Shown piece by piece: positions 26,551 to 35,281 of a DNA stretch of 64,000 nucleotides. The position numbers and the translations under genes are program-made. A model generated the notes under the pieces. It had not been told where the DNA came from, made no database searches, and saw only the letters and a list, made by a program, of their open reading frames with translations. Positions within the stretch are counted from its first letter, which is position 1. Every line of letters starts with the position of its first letter. This stretch comes from Flavobacterium frigidarium DSM 17623 (GTDB lineage: Bacteria; Bacteroidota; Bacteroidia; Flavobacteriales; Flavobacteriaceae), in assembly GCF_000425505.1 (NCBI RefSeq), contig NZ_AUDO01000011.1, positions 89,382-153,381 of the forward strand, written 5' to 3'.

Positions 26551-26591
26551 AATAAAAAATCCTTGCCGTACTCTGAAAGCACAACAAGGAT
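26551..26591 (-). terminator. Terminator of the CarboxypepD_reg-like gene
   Basis: On the minus strand, ATCCTTG and CAAGGAT are paired across a 19-base loop and followed by TTTTTTA. It lies 36 bases after the stop. Confidence 0.6.
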
Positions 26592-26626
26592 GATTTTAAA
26601 ATAGGATTATATAGCTTATAAACTAA

Positions 26627-27394
26627 TTATCTTTTCTTCAATATTTTGTATTCTTCATAACAGCCGCTTATAGCATCCATTATTTGTAGGTCATTTGCGG
26701 TTTGTATAAAAGATTCTGAATAGCTACAGCGTTGCAAGATTTCAGCGATTTCCTTTTTATCGATTCCTAGTAATACGGCAATAGTCTCTCGATCAAATTT
26801 AGATTCTAAAAGGTTACGTACTGTGTCGTCCTTTTTCATCTCTTTTAATTTTTTCAAATCTCTTCCATTTTTACCAAAAAAATTATAAAGCATGTCTGCA
26901 GGATTGAATATCGAGCCTAAAACACGTCCAAAAGCATCAGGGGAGTAACCTCCAGCTTCATATCCATGCGTTAGTCCTGATATGCTGTATCTATAATTTT
27001 CTTGTACTGGAATCGTCTTAGAATCGACTTCAAGATAACCAGTTAGATTGAAAGGCTTAATGACCACTTCTTCTAGAGCAATGGCTTTTTCAGTAAGATA
27101 AATTTTGGCTACTTTGTTTTTTATCCAGTCATTAGTCACTTTTACTCTCAAGGATTGGAAACCTAAAAGGGAAAGGTGTAGGGTATCTGTAGGTTGAACA
27201 TCAATTTCGAAATAACCACTAGCATCAGTTCTTGCACCTCTAACTTTATTAATGTTTATAATATTTACATTATTCAGTGGCATTTTGTCGTAGTCGTTGT
27301 AAATGTATCCCGTAATCTTTTCAGAAGCGGTTGTAGACTGCGCATTACTAACTACGGAAAGTGTTAAAAACAAGAAAACTGCAAAATATTTCAT
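26627..27394 (-). CDS. Secreted protein with carboxypeptidase-like regulatory domain
   Basis: 255 residues with a signal peptide (MKYFAVFLFLTLSVVSNAQ). It is followed by a CarboxypepD_reg-like beta-sandwich (about 25-105), with the pattern ITGYIYNDYDKMPLNNVN and a FEIDVQPTDTLHLSLLGFQ segment. This is the same module that precedes the plug of SusC proteins, but here no TonB-dependent barrel follows. The C-terminal half is mainly helical and charged, and unfamiliar. Exported to the periplasm or surface; function unknown. Confidence 0.75.
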   Translation of the reverse strand: MKYFAVFLFLTLSVVSNAQSTTASEKITGYIYNDYDKMPLNNVNIININKVRGARTDASGYFEIDVQPTDTLHLSLLGFQSLRVKVTNDWIKNKVAKIYLTEKAIALEEVVIKPFNLTGYLEVDSKTIPVQENYRYSISGLTHGYEAGGYSPDAFGRVLGSIFNPADMLYNFFGKNGRDLKKLKEMKKDDTVRNLLESKFDRETIAVLLGIDKKEIAEILQRCSYSESFIQTANDLQIMDAISGCYEEYKILKKR

Positions 27395-27482
27395 ATACTG
27401 ATTTAAAACTTTAAAAGTAGTAAATCAGGATTAAATATTTTGCAGTTTCTTTATATAATTACAAGAAAATTAACAAACTAGG

Positions 27483-29411
27483 TTAATCTCTTCTTGGTCT
27501 TCTTGGTCTTGGTGAATCACCAAAGCTTTCAGAACGTCTTGGAGCTCTATCAGAAGAACCTTCACCTCTTGGTGCAGAATTTCTTCCTCCAAATCCACCT
27601 TCTCTTGGAGCAGAGTTTCTATCACTTCTGAAACCGCCTTCTCTTGGAGCAGCGTTTCTGTCAGATTTAAATCCACCACCAGAACCTTCACGTCTTGGAG
27701 CAAAGCTTCCTTCTCTTCTTCCTCCACCAGATCTACCTCCGCCGAAACCACCACCAGAACTTCTTCCGTTGTGATCACGTCTTCCGCCACCGTCATTTTT
27801 AGAAATTTCAACATTGATACGACGTCCTTCTAATTGTACGTTGTTCAATACTTCCATCACTTTGTCAGTGTGCTCAGGGTCAGTGTTAAAGAAAGAGAAT
27901 CCTTCTTTTACATCTACTTTGAAAACGTCATCACGACCTAAGTCTAATGTTTCTTTCAAATAGTCTTTTAATGACATCCAGTCAAAGTTGTCTCTAGATC
28001 CAATGTTTACAAAGTATCTAGTAGCTCCACCACCACCAGTGTTTCCACCTTCTCTTGGTGCGCTATCTCTCTCGCGTCTGTCACCAGATTGAGAAGAAAT
28101 ATCTCTGTTTTTCTTATAGTAAGCAATAAAACGGTTGAATTCTACTGATACAATTTTCTTAATTAACTCGTCTTTTGTTAAGTCTTCAAGAACGTTTGTA
28201 ATAGCAGGTAAGTAGTTGTCAATTTCGTGATCAACTTCTGTATCTTTAATTTTATTAGCTAAGTGTAATAATTGGATTTCGCAGATTTCAATTCCAGATG
28301 GGATTGTTTTTTCTTCGAATTTTTGCTTGATGATTCTTTCGATAGAAGAAATCTTACGCAATTCACTTTTAGTTACAATTACGATAGAAGTACCTAATCT
28401 ACCAGCACGACCAGTACGGCCAGAACGGTGATTGTAAGTTTCTATTTCGTCAGGTAATTGGTAGTTTACTACGTGAGTAATATTATCAACGTCAATTCCA
28501 CGTGCAGCAACATCAGTAGCTACAAGCATTTGGATTTGGCGACCTCTAAAAGATTTCATAACTCCATCACGTTGTGCTTGAGATAAATCTCCGTGTAATG
28601 CAGCAGCGCTATATCCATCTTCAACTAATTTTTCGGCAACAGCTTGTGTGTCACGTTTTGTTCTACAAAAAACTACTGAGAAAATGTCTGGATTAGCATC
28701 AGCTAAACGTTTCAAAGCTTCGTAACGATCACGAGCATTTACTAAGTAAAATTCATGAGATACTGTTGATGAACCTGAGTTCTTAGCACCTACAGTAACT
28801 TCTACAGGGTCTGTCATGAATTGTTTTCCAATACGTGCTACTTCAGCAGGCATTGTTGCAGAAAACAACCATGTATTTTTGTCGTCTGGAGTAGTTGATA
28901 AAATGTTTACAATGTCTTCATAGAATCCCATGTTTAACATTTCATCTGCTTCGTCAAGGATACAATAGTTGATTCCAGTAATATTTACTAAACCTCTATT
29001 GATCATGTCTTGCATTCTACCAGGAGTTGCAACAATAATTTGTGCTCCTCTTTTAATGTCTCTTGCTTGTTCTGTAATGCTAGCCCCGCCGTAAACTGCT
29101 ACCACATTAATACCTTTTTCGTATTTAGAGTAGTTTTTAAGTTCGTTAGTAATCTGCAAACACAACTCACGCGTTGGAGATAAAATCAATGCCTGAGTAT
29201 TTCTGTTGTTGGCATCAATTTTTTGGATAACTGGAAAACCAAAAGCTGCCGTTTTCCCTGTCCCTGTTTGAGCCAACGCAACCATATCTGTATCTTTTTC
29301 CAATAATAGGGGAATCGCTTTCTCCTGTACTTCGCTCGGATTTTCAAATCCTAGATCTAAAATCGCTTTCAGTAACGATTCACTCAATCCTAATTGTTCA
29401 AATTTATTCAT
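27483..29411 (-). CDS. DEAD-box RNA helicase with RGG-rich tail
   Basis: 642 residues from the ATG at 29411 (the frame is open a further eight codons). Helicase motifs in order are Q motif, AQTGTGKTAAFG, PTRELCLQI, DEADEMLNMGF, SATMP, then ATDVAARGID and HRSGRTGRAG. A DbpA/CsdA-like RNA-binding domain (about 475-555) is followed by an 80-residue tail of Gly, Arg, Ser and Pro. The tail contains near-repeats of the unit SDRNSAPREGGF. RGG tails promote RNA binding and phase separation. Likely role: ribosome assembly or RNA turnover in the cold. Confidence 0.93.
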   Translation of the reverse strand: MNKFEQLGLSESLLKAILDLGFENPSEVQEKAIPLLLEKDTDMVALAQTGTGKTAAFGFPVIQKIDANNRNTQALILSPTRELCLQITNELKNYSKYEKGINVVAVYGGASITEQARDIKRGAQIIVATPGRMQDMINRGLVNITGINYCILDEADEMLNMGFYEDIVNILSTTPDDKNTWLFSATMPAEVARIGKQFMTDPVEVTVGAKNSGSSTVSHEFYLVNARDRYEALKRLADANPDIFSVVFCRTKRDTQAVAEKLVEDGYSAAALHGDLSQAQRDGVMKSFRGRQIQMLVATDVAARGIDVDNITHVVNYQLPDEIETYNHRSGRTGRAGRLGTSIVIVTKSELRKISSIERIIKQKFEEKTIPSGIEICEIQLLHLANKIKDTEVDHEIDNYLPAITNVLEDLTKDELIKKIVSVEFNRFIAYYKKNRDISSQSGDRRERDSAPREGGNTGGGGATRYFVNIGSRDNFDWMSLKDYLKETLDLGRDDVFKVDVKEGFSFFNTDPEHTDKVMEVLNNVQLEGRRINVEISKNDGGGRRDHNGRSSGGGFGGGRSGGGRREGSFAPRREGSGGGFKSDRNAAPREGGFRSDRNSAPREGGFGGRNSAPRGEGSSDRAPRRSESFGDSPRPRRPRRD

Positions 29412-29618
29412 ATGTATTTTTAAAATAGGGTGCAAAATTAGTCTAAATTATTGAGATAAACTAATGCTATTTTAAGTTTTAATAATTTAAGACTCTTTGA
29501 TTATCAGAAAGTTATCGTTTTGTGATGCGAATATTAATTTTATATCCCGAATTTTATACGATAATATATTGAATTATCTAAAAAATTTAAATAGATTTTA
29601 GTGTATTTAAACGATTTA

Positions 29619-30197
29619 TTAGAGGTCGTTTAGAAACGAAATTAATTGTTGCGTTGCTAGTCCGCGATGGCTGATTTTATTTTTAGTTTCTGCACTTAAT
29701 TCTGCAAAAGTTTCTTCATAGCCTGTTGGTTTGAAAATTGGGTCGTAGCCAAAGCCTTTGTCTCCTGACTTTTCTTCTGTTATAGCGCCCTTAACAATTC
29801 CGGTAAACGACTTTTGTTGTCCTTTGTAGTTTAAAGTAATCACTGTTTTAAACTGAGCAGCTCTATTTTTATGAGACTGTAAATTGTGCAATACCTTGTT
29901 CATATTCTCATTAGCATCTTTTTGCTCGCCAGCATATCGTGCTGAATATACTCCTGGTTCGCCATTCAAAGCTACTATTTCTAAGCCTGTATCATCAGCG
30001 AAGCAATCTAAGCCAAACTTTTCTTTTACATAATTCGCCTTTAAAATTGCATTTCCTTCAATTGTATCTGCAGTTTCAGGAATTTCTTCAAAACATCCGA
30101 TTTCTTCAAGACTTAATATGCTAATAGTTGATGGTAGTAATTGCTGAATTTCAGCTATTTTATTTTTGTTGTTAGAGGCAAAAACGATTTTGATCAT
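29619..30197 (-). CDS. rdgB: Non-canonical purine NTP pyrophosphatase (RdgB/HAM1 family)
   Basis: 192 residues. The family motifs are VFASNNKNKIAEIQQLL at the N-terminus, CFADDTGLEIVALNGEPGVYSARYAGE in the centre and the end GFGYDPIFKPTGYEETFAELSAETKNKISHRG. It removes ITP, dITP and XTP from the nucleotide pool. The stop lies close to the T-rich 5' flank of the helicase gene, and the gene starts 31 bases after the stop of the upstream FMN-protein gene, so these two are probably cotranscribed. Confidence 0.94.
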   Translation of the reverse strand: MIKIVFASNNKNKIAEIQQLLPSTISILSLEEIGCFEEIPETADTIEGNAILKANYVKEKFGLDCFADDTGLEIVALNGEPGVYSARYAGEQKDANENMNKVLHNLQSHKNRAAQFKTVITLNYKGQQKSFTGIVKGAITEEKSGDKGFGYDPIFKPTGYEETFAELSAETKNKISHRGLATQQLISFLNDL

Positions 30198-30228
30198 TGG
30201 TTTAATCTTAAGTATTAATATTTGTTTA

Positions 30229-31737
30229 TTAAAATCGAGAGATATTAGTCAAATTATCTGGAAAATATAAATCTGATAAATTTGTAAATTCGTCTCCACG
30301 CATGAAGATGCTACTATCTACTTCACTAAATTTAGTTTTACCTGCTGCGGCTAAGAGTTCGTTTGCTGAATGTAAGGTATTTTTATGATAATGATATACA
30401 CGTTCTGATTTGTCAGTAACTACTAATCCTTTCATTAACATTTTATCCTGTGTAGCGACTCCGGTAGGGCAGCTGTTATTGTTACAACGTAATGCCTGGA
30501 TACAACCTAGAGAAAACATGAATCCTCTAGCGCTGTTACAAATGTCGGCTCCCATCGCAACTGCGCGTAAAATAGAGTAACCTGATATTATTTTTCCACT
30601 TGAAATTATTTTAATATGGTCTCTAATTCCTAAATTAATCAATGTTTTGTTTACAAATATTAGCGCGGGTTCAAATGGCATACCTACACCGTCTGCAAAC
30701 TCTAGAGGTGCTGCACCAGTTCCTCCTTCGGCACCATCGACTGTAATAAAATCAGGAAAGCAATTTTGAACCACCATCTCTTGACAAATCAATTCGAATT
30801 CAATTGTTTGACCTATACATAGTTTGAAACCAATTGGTTTTCCGTTTGATAATGAACGCAATTGTGCTATAAATGCAATCAGTCCCTTGGCATCAGAGAA
30901 AGCCGAATGGCTTGGTGGAGACAAAATAGTGGTGTGCGGTTCGACACCTCTTATTTTTGCAATTTCTACAGTGTTTTTACTTGCTGGTAATACTCCTCCA
31001 TGCCCTGGTTTTGCTCCCTGTGACAATTTTATTTCGATCATTTTTACTTCGGGATGTTTTGTTTTTTCAGCAAATTTTTCTGGGTCAAAATTACCGTCAC
31101 TTGTACGGCAACCAAAATAACCTGTACCTATTTGCCAAGTGACGTCACCTCCCTGTAAATGAAACTGCGTCAAACCTCCTTCTCCGGTATTGTGGTAAAA
31201 GCCACCTTTTTTTGCTCCTTTATTTAGTGCCATGACCGCATTTTCGCTTAAGGAACCAAAACTCATCGCGGATATGTTGAGTAACGATGCGGCATATGGT
31301 TGCTTGCAATCTGGTCCACCTACAAATACTCTAGGTAAATCCTCATTTACAGCAGCTGGGAAAATAGAGTGTTTTACTCCTTCGTAGTTAGAGGTATTAA
31401 TATTTAATTGTGTTCCAAACGGGGTAGTAGACTCTATGTTTTTGGCTCTTTGATATACTAACGAACGTTCGTTTCTTGAAAATGGTTTGCCATCAGTGCT
31501 GCGCTCGATAAAATATTGTTGAATTTCGGGAGCGATCATTTCGAACAAATATCTAAAATAACCTAGAACGGGAAAGTTGCGTAAAATAGCATGTTTATGT
31601 TGCGTTGTATTGATGAAACCTACAGCTAACAAAACTATTAATATGATAGTCAAAAAGTAAGCGGTATGGAAAAAGAAGTTGATACAAAGGGCAAAAATTA
31701 GTGCAAGGCCACCAACTGCAAAAAATTTGTTTCTCAT
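30229..31737 (-). CDS. FMN-binding glutamate synthase family protein
   Basis: 502 residues with one or two N-terminal membrane helices (about 5-45), then a domain like the FMN-binding, synthase part of glutamate synthase. It has MSFGSLSENAVMALNKGAKKGG, GAKPGHGGVLPASK, DGAEGGTGAAPLEF and the cysteine-rich LRCNNNSCPTGVATQ. The amidotransferase domain of GltB is absent, and the membrane anchor marks this subfamily as separate from true GltB. The reaction is not established. It is followed by rdgB after 31 bases. Confidence 0.88.
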   Translation of the reverse strand: MRNKFFAVGGLALIFALCINFFFHTAYFLTIILIVLLAVGFINTTQHKHAILRNFPVLGYFRYLFEMIAPEIQQYFIERSTDGKPFSRNERSLVYQRAKNIESTTPFGTQLNINTSNYEGVKHSIFPAAVNEDLPRVFVGGPDCKQPYAASLLNISAMSFGSLSENAVMALNKGAKKGGFYHNTGEGGLTQFHLQGGDVTWQIGTGYFGCRTSDGNFDPEKFAEKTKHPEVKMIEIKLSQGAKPGHGGVLPASKNTVEIAKIRGVEPHTTILSPPSHSAFSDAKGLIAFIAQLRSLSNGKPIGFKLCIGQTIEFELICQEMVVQNCFPDFITVDGAEGGTGAAPLEFADGVGMPFEPALIFVNKTLINLGIRDHIKIISSGKIISGYSILRAVAMGADICNSARGFMFSLGCIQALRCNNNSCPTGVATQDKMLMKGLVVTDKSERVYHYHKNTLHSANELLAAAGKTKFSEVDSSIFMRGDEFTNLSDLYFPDNLTNISRF

Positions 31738-31873
31738 TATAAGAGTTTTAAATTAGTGTTAAACGTTTTGTCTGAATAATCTATTTGTTAATATGTGCTA
31801 TTGCATGTAAAAGCTAGGATTTAAAAAGCTATTTTTACTTTGATAAACCCCAGAATTATCAGAAAGATAACAC

Positions 31874-34255
31874 ATGATTATAAAATTACAAAGCAAAATT
31901 GAATTTTTAATAAAGGTAGTGATGTTATTATTTGTAACTAATTCCTACTCACAATATATTCTAAAAAATGACTCTTTACCTAGTAAAATCTCCTTACATC
32001 GTTACACTGCTATAGTTGACTATGGAGAAAGGGAGCTTAGTCTAAAACAAGTGATTGCTAGTTTTGACAACAAAGAGCCTCAATTGATAAAAGTTCAAAA
32101 TTATGATTTAGGTTTTACTGCTAATCATTTTTGGGGGCGAATAAACATTGCAAACACCACTACAACAGATTTGCAATACTTTTTAGAGATGGCGCGGCCT
32201 ATTACTGATGTTGTCGAACTTTATTTGATCGATGATGCGACTAATGCCGTAGTAAAGCAGCAAAGCGGAGATGCTATTCCTTTTACCCATCGCAGTTTTA
32301 TAAGTAGAAAGTCTATTTTTAACATCAACTTAAAATCAAAACATTCTTATACAATTTATTTTCATCTTAAAAGTGATGGAGAGGTACTTGTTAGTCCGGT
32401 GATGTTGTATAGTGCTGAAGGGTATATCAATATGATTTCGTTCGAACAATTACTGTATGGTGCGTTTTATGGCTTGCTTGCCGTGACTGCAATCATCTAT
32501 TTCTTTTTCTTTCTCGCTTTAAGCGAAAACATATTTCTATACTACACTTTATATGTTCTATTTGTAGGATTACTTCAATTTTCGCTTGATGGCTTCTGGT
32601 TTAGATATATAACACCTTCAGGAGGGTGGTTTTCAGACCATGCAGTACTGATTTTTGCAATTCTTGGAACTTTCCTGTCAGGTAAGTATAGTGAGATGTT
32701 TTTAAAATTAAAGTCTAATAGTCCCATTTTTTATAAATTATTTATTCTTAGTTATGTTGTATTGCTAGCGATACTACTAATGGTGTTTTTTGTTCCATCA
32801 CTATTAACATTTTGCTATATAGCAATAAATGTGGTTGCTTTATTATGCTTGTTATTGGTGGCTGCTGCAGTTATTAATCTGTATCTAAAGGGAGCAAAAG
32901 TGAATCTGTTTTTCACCATTGGTATTTGCTGTTTGGTAGTAGGGTTTACGCTTTTTATACTTAATAACGTTGGAGTTATTCCAAGTTCATTTTTAGCAGC
33001 AAATGGTACTAAATTAGGGACTACATTAGAAGTCGTCTTTTTGTCTCTAGCAACTTCAAGTTTGATTAAAAATTTAAAGGATGAGAAAAATAGTTTAAAC
33101 CAGTTGGCACTAGTACGTGCAGAGGAAATGAATAGTTTAAAATCATATTTTTTATCGAATATTAGTCATGAGTTGCGTACGCCGTTAAATGCTATTATGA
33201 ACTTAATTGACTCTATAAGCAATGATATTAATGACGAAGGGATCAAGAAAAATTGCGAAGTTATTAAGTATTCTTCTAGTAGTTTACTTAACTCTGTGAA
33301 CGATATTTTGGACTTTTCGAAAATAGAAAAGAAGGAATTGCACATCGATACCGTCAAATTTAATCCGGCTCTAGTATTTGAAAAACTGGCTAAAATAATT
33401 GCTCTACGAGCAAAAGACAAGCACTTGAACTTTGTATTTGAAAGGCCAGAGGAGTTGCCGTTGCAAATTTTGGGTGATGAGATGAGGCTAAATCAAATCA
33501 TTAATAATATTTTAAATAATGCGATTAAGTTTACAAATGAGGGAAGTGTTACATTTAAGGTAACTGTCATTATGTTGAGTAAAGAGCGCGCTAAACTGAT
33601 TGTAAAAATAGCAGATACAGGAATAGGGATATCAGACTTAAAGAGAGAAAGCATCTTTGATTCTTTTACTCAAAATAATAGTGATAATAAGAGGAATTTT
33701 AACGGCTTAGGATTGGGGCTTTATATTGTAAAAAAATTAGTAGACATGCAAAACGGATCAATAGAAATCGATAGTAAATTAGGGAAAGGAACGACATGTA
33801 CTGTTGTATTGGATTATGATGTTGTGCCTCAAGAGGAAGGCGTGAAATCAATTGATCAACCGGTAGTTTATGATCTTTACGGAAAAACCATTTTGGTGGT
33901 TGAAGATAATTCTATTAACCAAATGGTGATTAAAATGATTGCTAAAAAATGGTTGAATACTTCAGTAATTTACGCAAACAACGGTCAAGAGGGATTAGAG
34001 GCAGTGATGAATAATAAGATTGACATTATATTAATGGACTTACAAATGCCAGTGATGGATGGTTATGAGGCCACACAAGCAATACGTGACGGACTTGCAG
34101 GGGCCGAAAACGCAAACATTCCTATTATTGCTGTTACAGCAGATGTCATGGAAACAACAAAAGCGCACATAGCAACAATAGGAATGAATAACTATATTTC
34201 TAAACCAATTCAAAAAGAAACGCTATTCCAAATGATTTCAGATTTAGTGAATTAA
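31874..34255 (+). CDS. Hybrid histidine kinase with 7TMR-DISM sensor
   Basis: 793 residues. After a signal-like N-terminus comes a periplasmic 7TMR-DISM extracellular domain (about 30-190), then seven transmembrane helices (about 195-400). A histidine phosphoacceptor follows in NISHELRTPLNAIM (H432), then the ATPase domain (GLGLGLYIVKKL). The C-terminal receiver has the phosphorylated aspartate in ILMDLQMPVMDG (D722). No Hpt or DNA-binding domain is attached, so output must pass through a separate Hpt protein, perhaps the one at 6708. It ends in a four-base overlap with the opposite-strand NYN gene. Confidence 0.92.
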   Translation: MIIKLQSKIEFLIKVVMLLFVTNSYSQYILKNDSLPSKISLHRYTAIVDYGERELSLKQVIASFDNKEPQLIKVQNYDLGFTANHFWGRINIANTTTTDLQYFLEMARPITDVVELYLIDDATNAVVKQQSGDAIPFTHRSFISRKSIFNINLKSKHSYTIYFHLKSDGEVLVSPVMLYSAEGYINMISFEQLLYGAFYGLLAVTAIIYFFFFLALSENIFLYYTLYVLFVGLLQFSLDGFWFRYITPSGGWFSDHAVLIFAILGTFLSGKYSEMFLKLKSNSPIFYKLFILSYVVLLAILLMVFFVPSLLTFCYIAINVVALLCLLLVAAAVINLYLKGAKVNLFFTIGICCLVVGFTLFILNNVGVIPSSFLAANGTKLGTTLEVVFLSLATSSLIKNLKDEKNSLNQLALVRAEEMNSLKSYFLSNISHELRTPLNAIMNLIDSISNDINDEGIKKNCEVIKYSSSSLLNSVNDILDFSKIEKKELHIDTVKFNPALVFEKLAKIIALRAKDKHLNFVFERPEELPLQILGDEMRLNQIINNILNNAIKFTNEGSVTFKVTVIMLSKERAKLIVKIADTGIGISDLKRESIFDSFTQNNSDNKRNFNGLGLGLYIVKKLVDMQNGSIEIDSKLGKGTTCTVVLDYDVVPQEEGVKSIDQPVVYDLYGKTILVVEDNSINQMVIKMIAKKWLNTSVIYANNGQEGLEAVMNNKIDIILMDLQMPVMDGYEATQAIRDGLAGAENANIPIIAVTADVMETTKAHIATIGMNNYISKPIQKETLFQMISDLVN

Positions 34256-35055
34256 TTAAATCTTAAACGTACGTAAACGTGTTTAATTCCTTTTTTATCA
34301 GAGTCTCTTTCGTCAATTTCTAAGATGTCTGTCAATGATTTTAGCATAGGAGTTAATTTTGCAAAACCGTAGTTTCTAGGATCGAATTCTGGTTTTTTCT
34401 TCACAATCAAATTTCCTACATCACCAAGAAATGCCCATCCGCTGTCGTCTGCAATGTCGTCAATAGAATCCTCAATCAAATCAATTGTGGGTTCGTCAAT
34501 TTTATTCAATGGCTTTCTAACATTTTTTTCTGGAGTTTTTTCTGTGTTTTTCTCAACGACCTTTTTCGCTTCAGTAGTGTTGTTTCTTTTAGGAGCATTT
34601 TTCTTGATGGCACCATCTAAAACTTCGATAAAAACAAAACGATCACATGCGCTAATGAAAGGTTTTGGCGTTTTTTGTTCCCCAATTCCAATCACTTTCA
34701 TTCCTGATTCACGTAATCTTATTGCAAGGCGCGTAAAATCGCTATCACTAGATACGATACAAAAACCATCTAACTTACCAGAATACAATAAATCCATAGC
34801 GTCAATAATTAGTGCTGAATCGGAAGAGTTTTTTCCGGTAGTGTAACTATATTGTTGGATAGGAGTAATGGCATGCTCTAATAAAACACCTTTCCAGCCG
34901 TTTGCATTAGGACGGGTCCAATCGGCATAGATGCGTTTTGTCGTTGGAGTACCATATTTTGTAATTTCCTCCATCATACCTTTTACATTGCTGTAAGGGA
35001 CATTGTCTGCATCAATTAAGACGGCTAATTTAAGTTCTCTTGTATTTTGTGACAT
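34252..35055 (-). CDS. NYN domain ribonuclease-like protein with C-terminal OST-HTH/LOTUS domain
   Basis: 267 residues. The N-terminal NYN (PIN-like) domain has the acidic catalytic residues in LAVLIDADNVPYSNV, in SSDSALIIDAMDLLYSG and in SDSDFTRLA, followed by a Lys/Asn-rich linker (about 155-200). The C-terminus (GWAFLGDVGNLIVKKKPEF ... YGFAKL) is an OST-HTH/LOTUS RNA-binding module. It therefore resembles LabA/MARF1-like proteins that may cleave or bind structured RNA. Cellular role unknown in bacteria. It is convergent with the hybrid kinase. Confidence 0.85.
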   Translation of the reverse strand: MSQNTRELKLAVLIDADNVPYSNVKGMMEEITKYGTPTTKRIYADWTRPNANGWKGVLLEHAITPIQQYSYTTGKNSSDSALIIDAMDLLYSGKLDGFCIVSSDSDFTRLAIRLRESGMKVIGIGEQKTPKPFISACDRFVFIEVLDGAIKKNAPKRNNTTEAKKVVEKNTEKTPEKNVRKPLNKIDEPTIDLIEDSIDDIADDSGWAFLGDVGNLIVKKKPEFDPRNYGFAKLTPMLKSLTDILEIDERDSDKKGIKHVYVRLRFN

Positions 35056-35114
35056 ATAAGTGATTGCATTTCGTGATTTTTCAAAGATACAAAGTTTAAA
35101 GTAAAAATGTGCTT

Positions 35115-35190
35115 TAGCCCTGATAGTAACGGCATCCTTTTACTTTTTTCTTTAAAAAGTAAAAGATATAGTGGATAGCAGGAATAGCTA
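35115..35190 (+). ncRNA. Flavo-1-like structured RNA element, copy C
   Basis: It begins TAGCCCTGATAGTAACGGC and continues ATC, an exact 12-bp variable stem (CTTTTACTTTTT at 35137-35148 with AAAAAGTAAAAG at 35154-35165), GATATAGTGGATAGCAGGA and a short closing pair (TAGC/GCTA). The order of conserved blocks matches copies A and B. It lies upstream of the serine palmitoyltransferase-like gene in the same orientation. Confidence 0.55.
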
Positions 35191-35236
35191 CAAAAAAATA
35201 AATTTAATTTCAAGACTTTTATAAAATATAAATAAT

Positions 35237-35244
35237 TATTTTTG
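35237..35244 (+). promoter_or_regulatory. Bacteroidota -7 promoter box (TATTTTTG)
   Basis: An exact TAnnTTTG match 37 bases before the ATG at 35282 and downstream of the Flavo-1-like element. If active, the RNA element is not part of this gene's leader. Confidence 0.45.
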
Positions 35245-35281
35245 CAACTTCTTAAAATTAAAATTATTACTTAAATATATT

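Noticed and set aside
27470..27814. A 114-codon frame on the minus strand overlapping the helicase tail
   Set aside because: It is the shifted frame of the repetitive RGG-coding DNA; its Leu/Val/Glu repeats are a by-product of that repeat.
34454..34846. A 130-codon open frame on the plus strand inside the NYN-LOTUS gene
   Set aside because: It lies entirely antisense to a well-supported gene, has a Ser/Phe-rich composition caused by the opposite strand, and shows no family motif.
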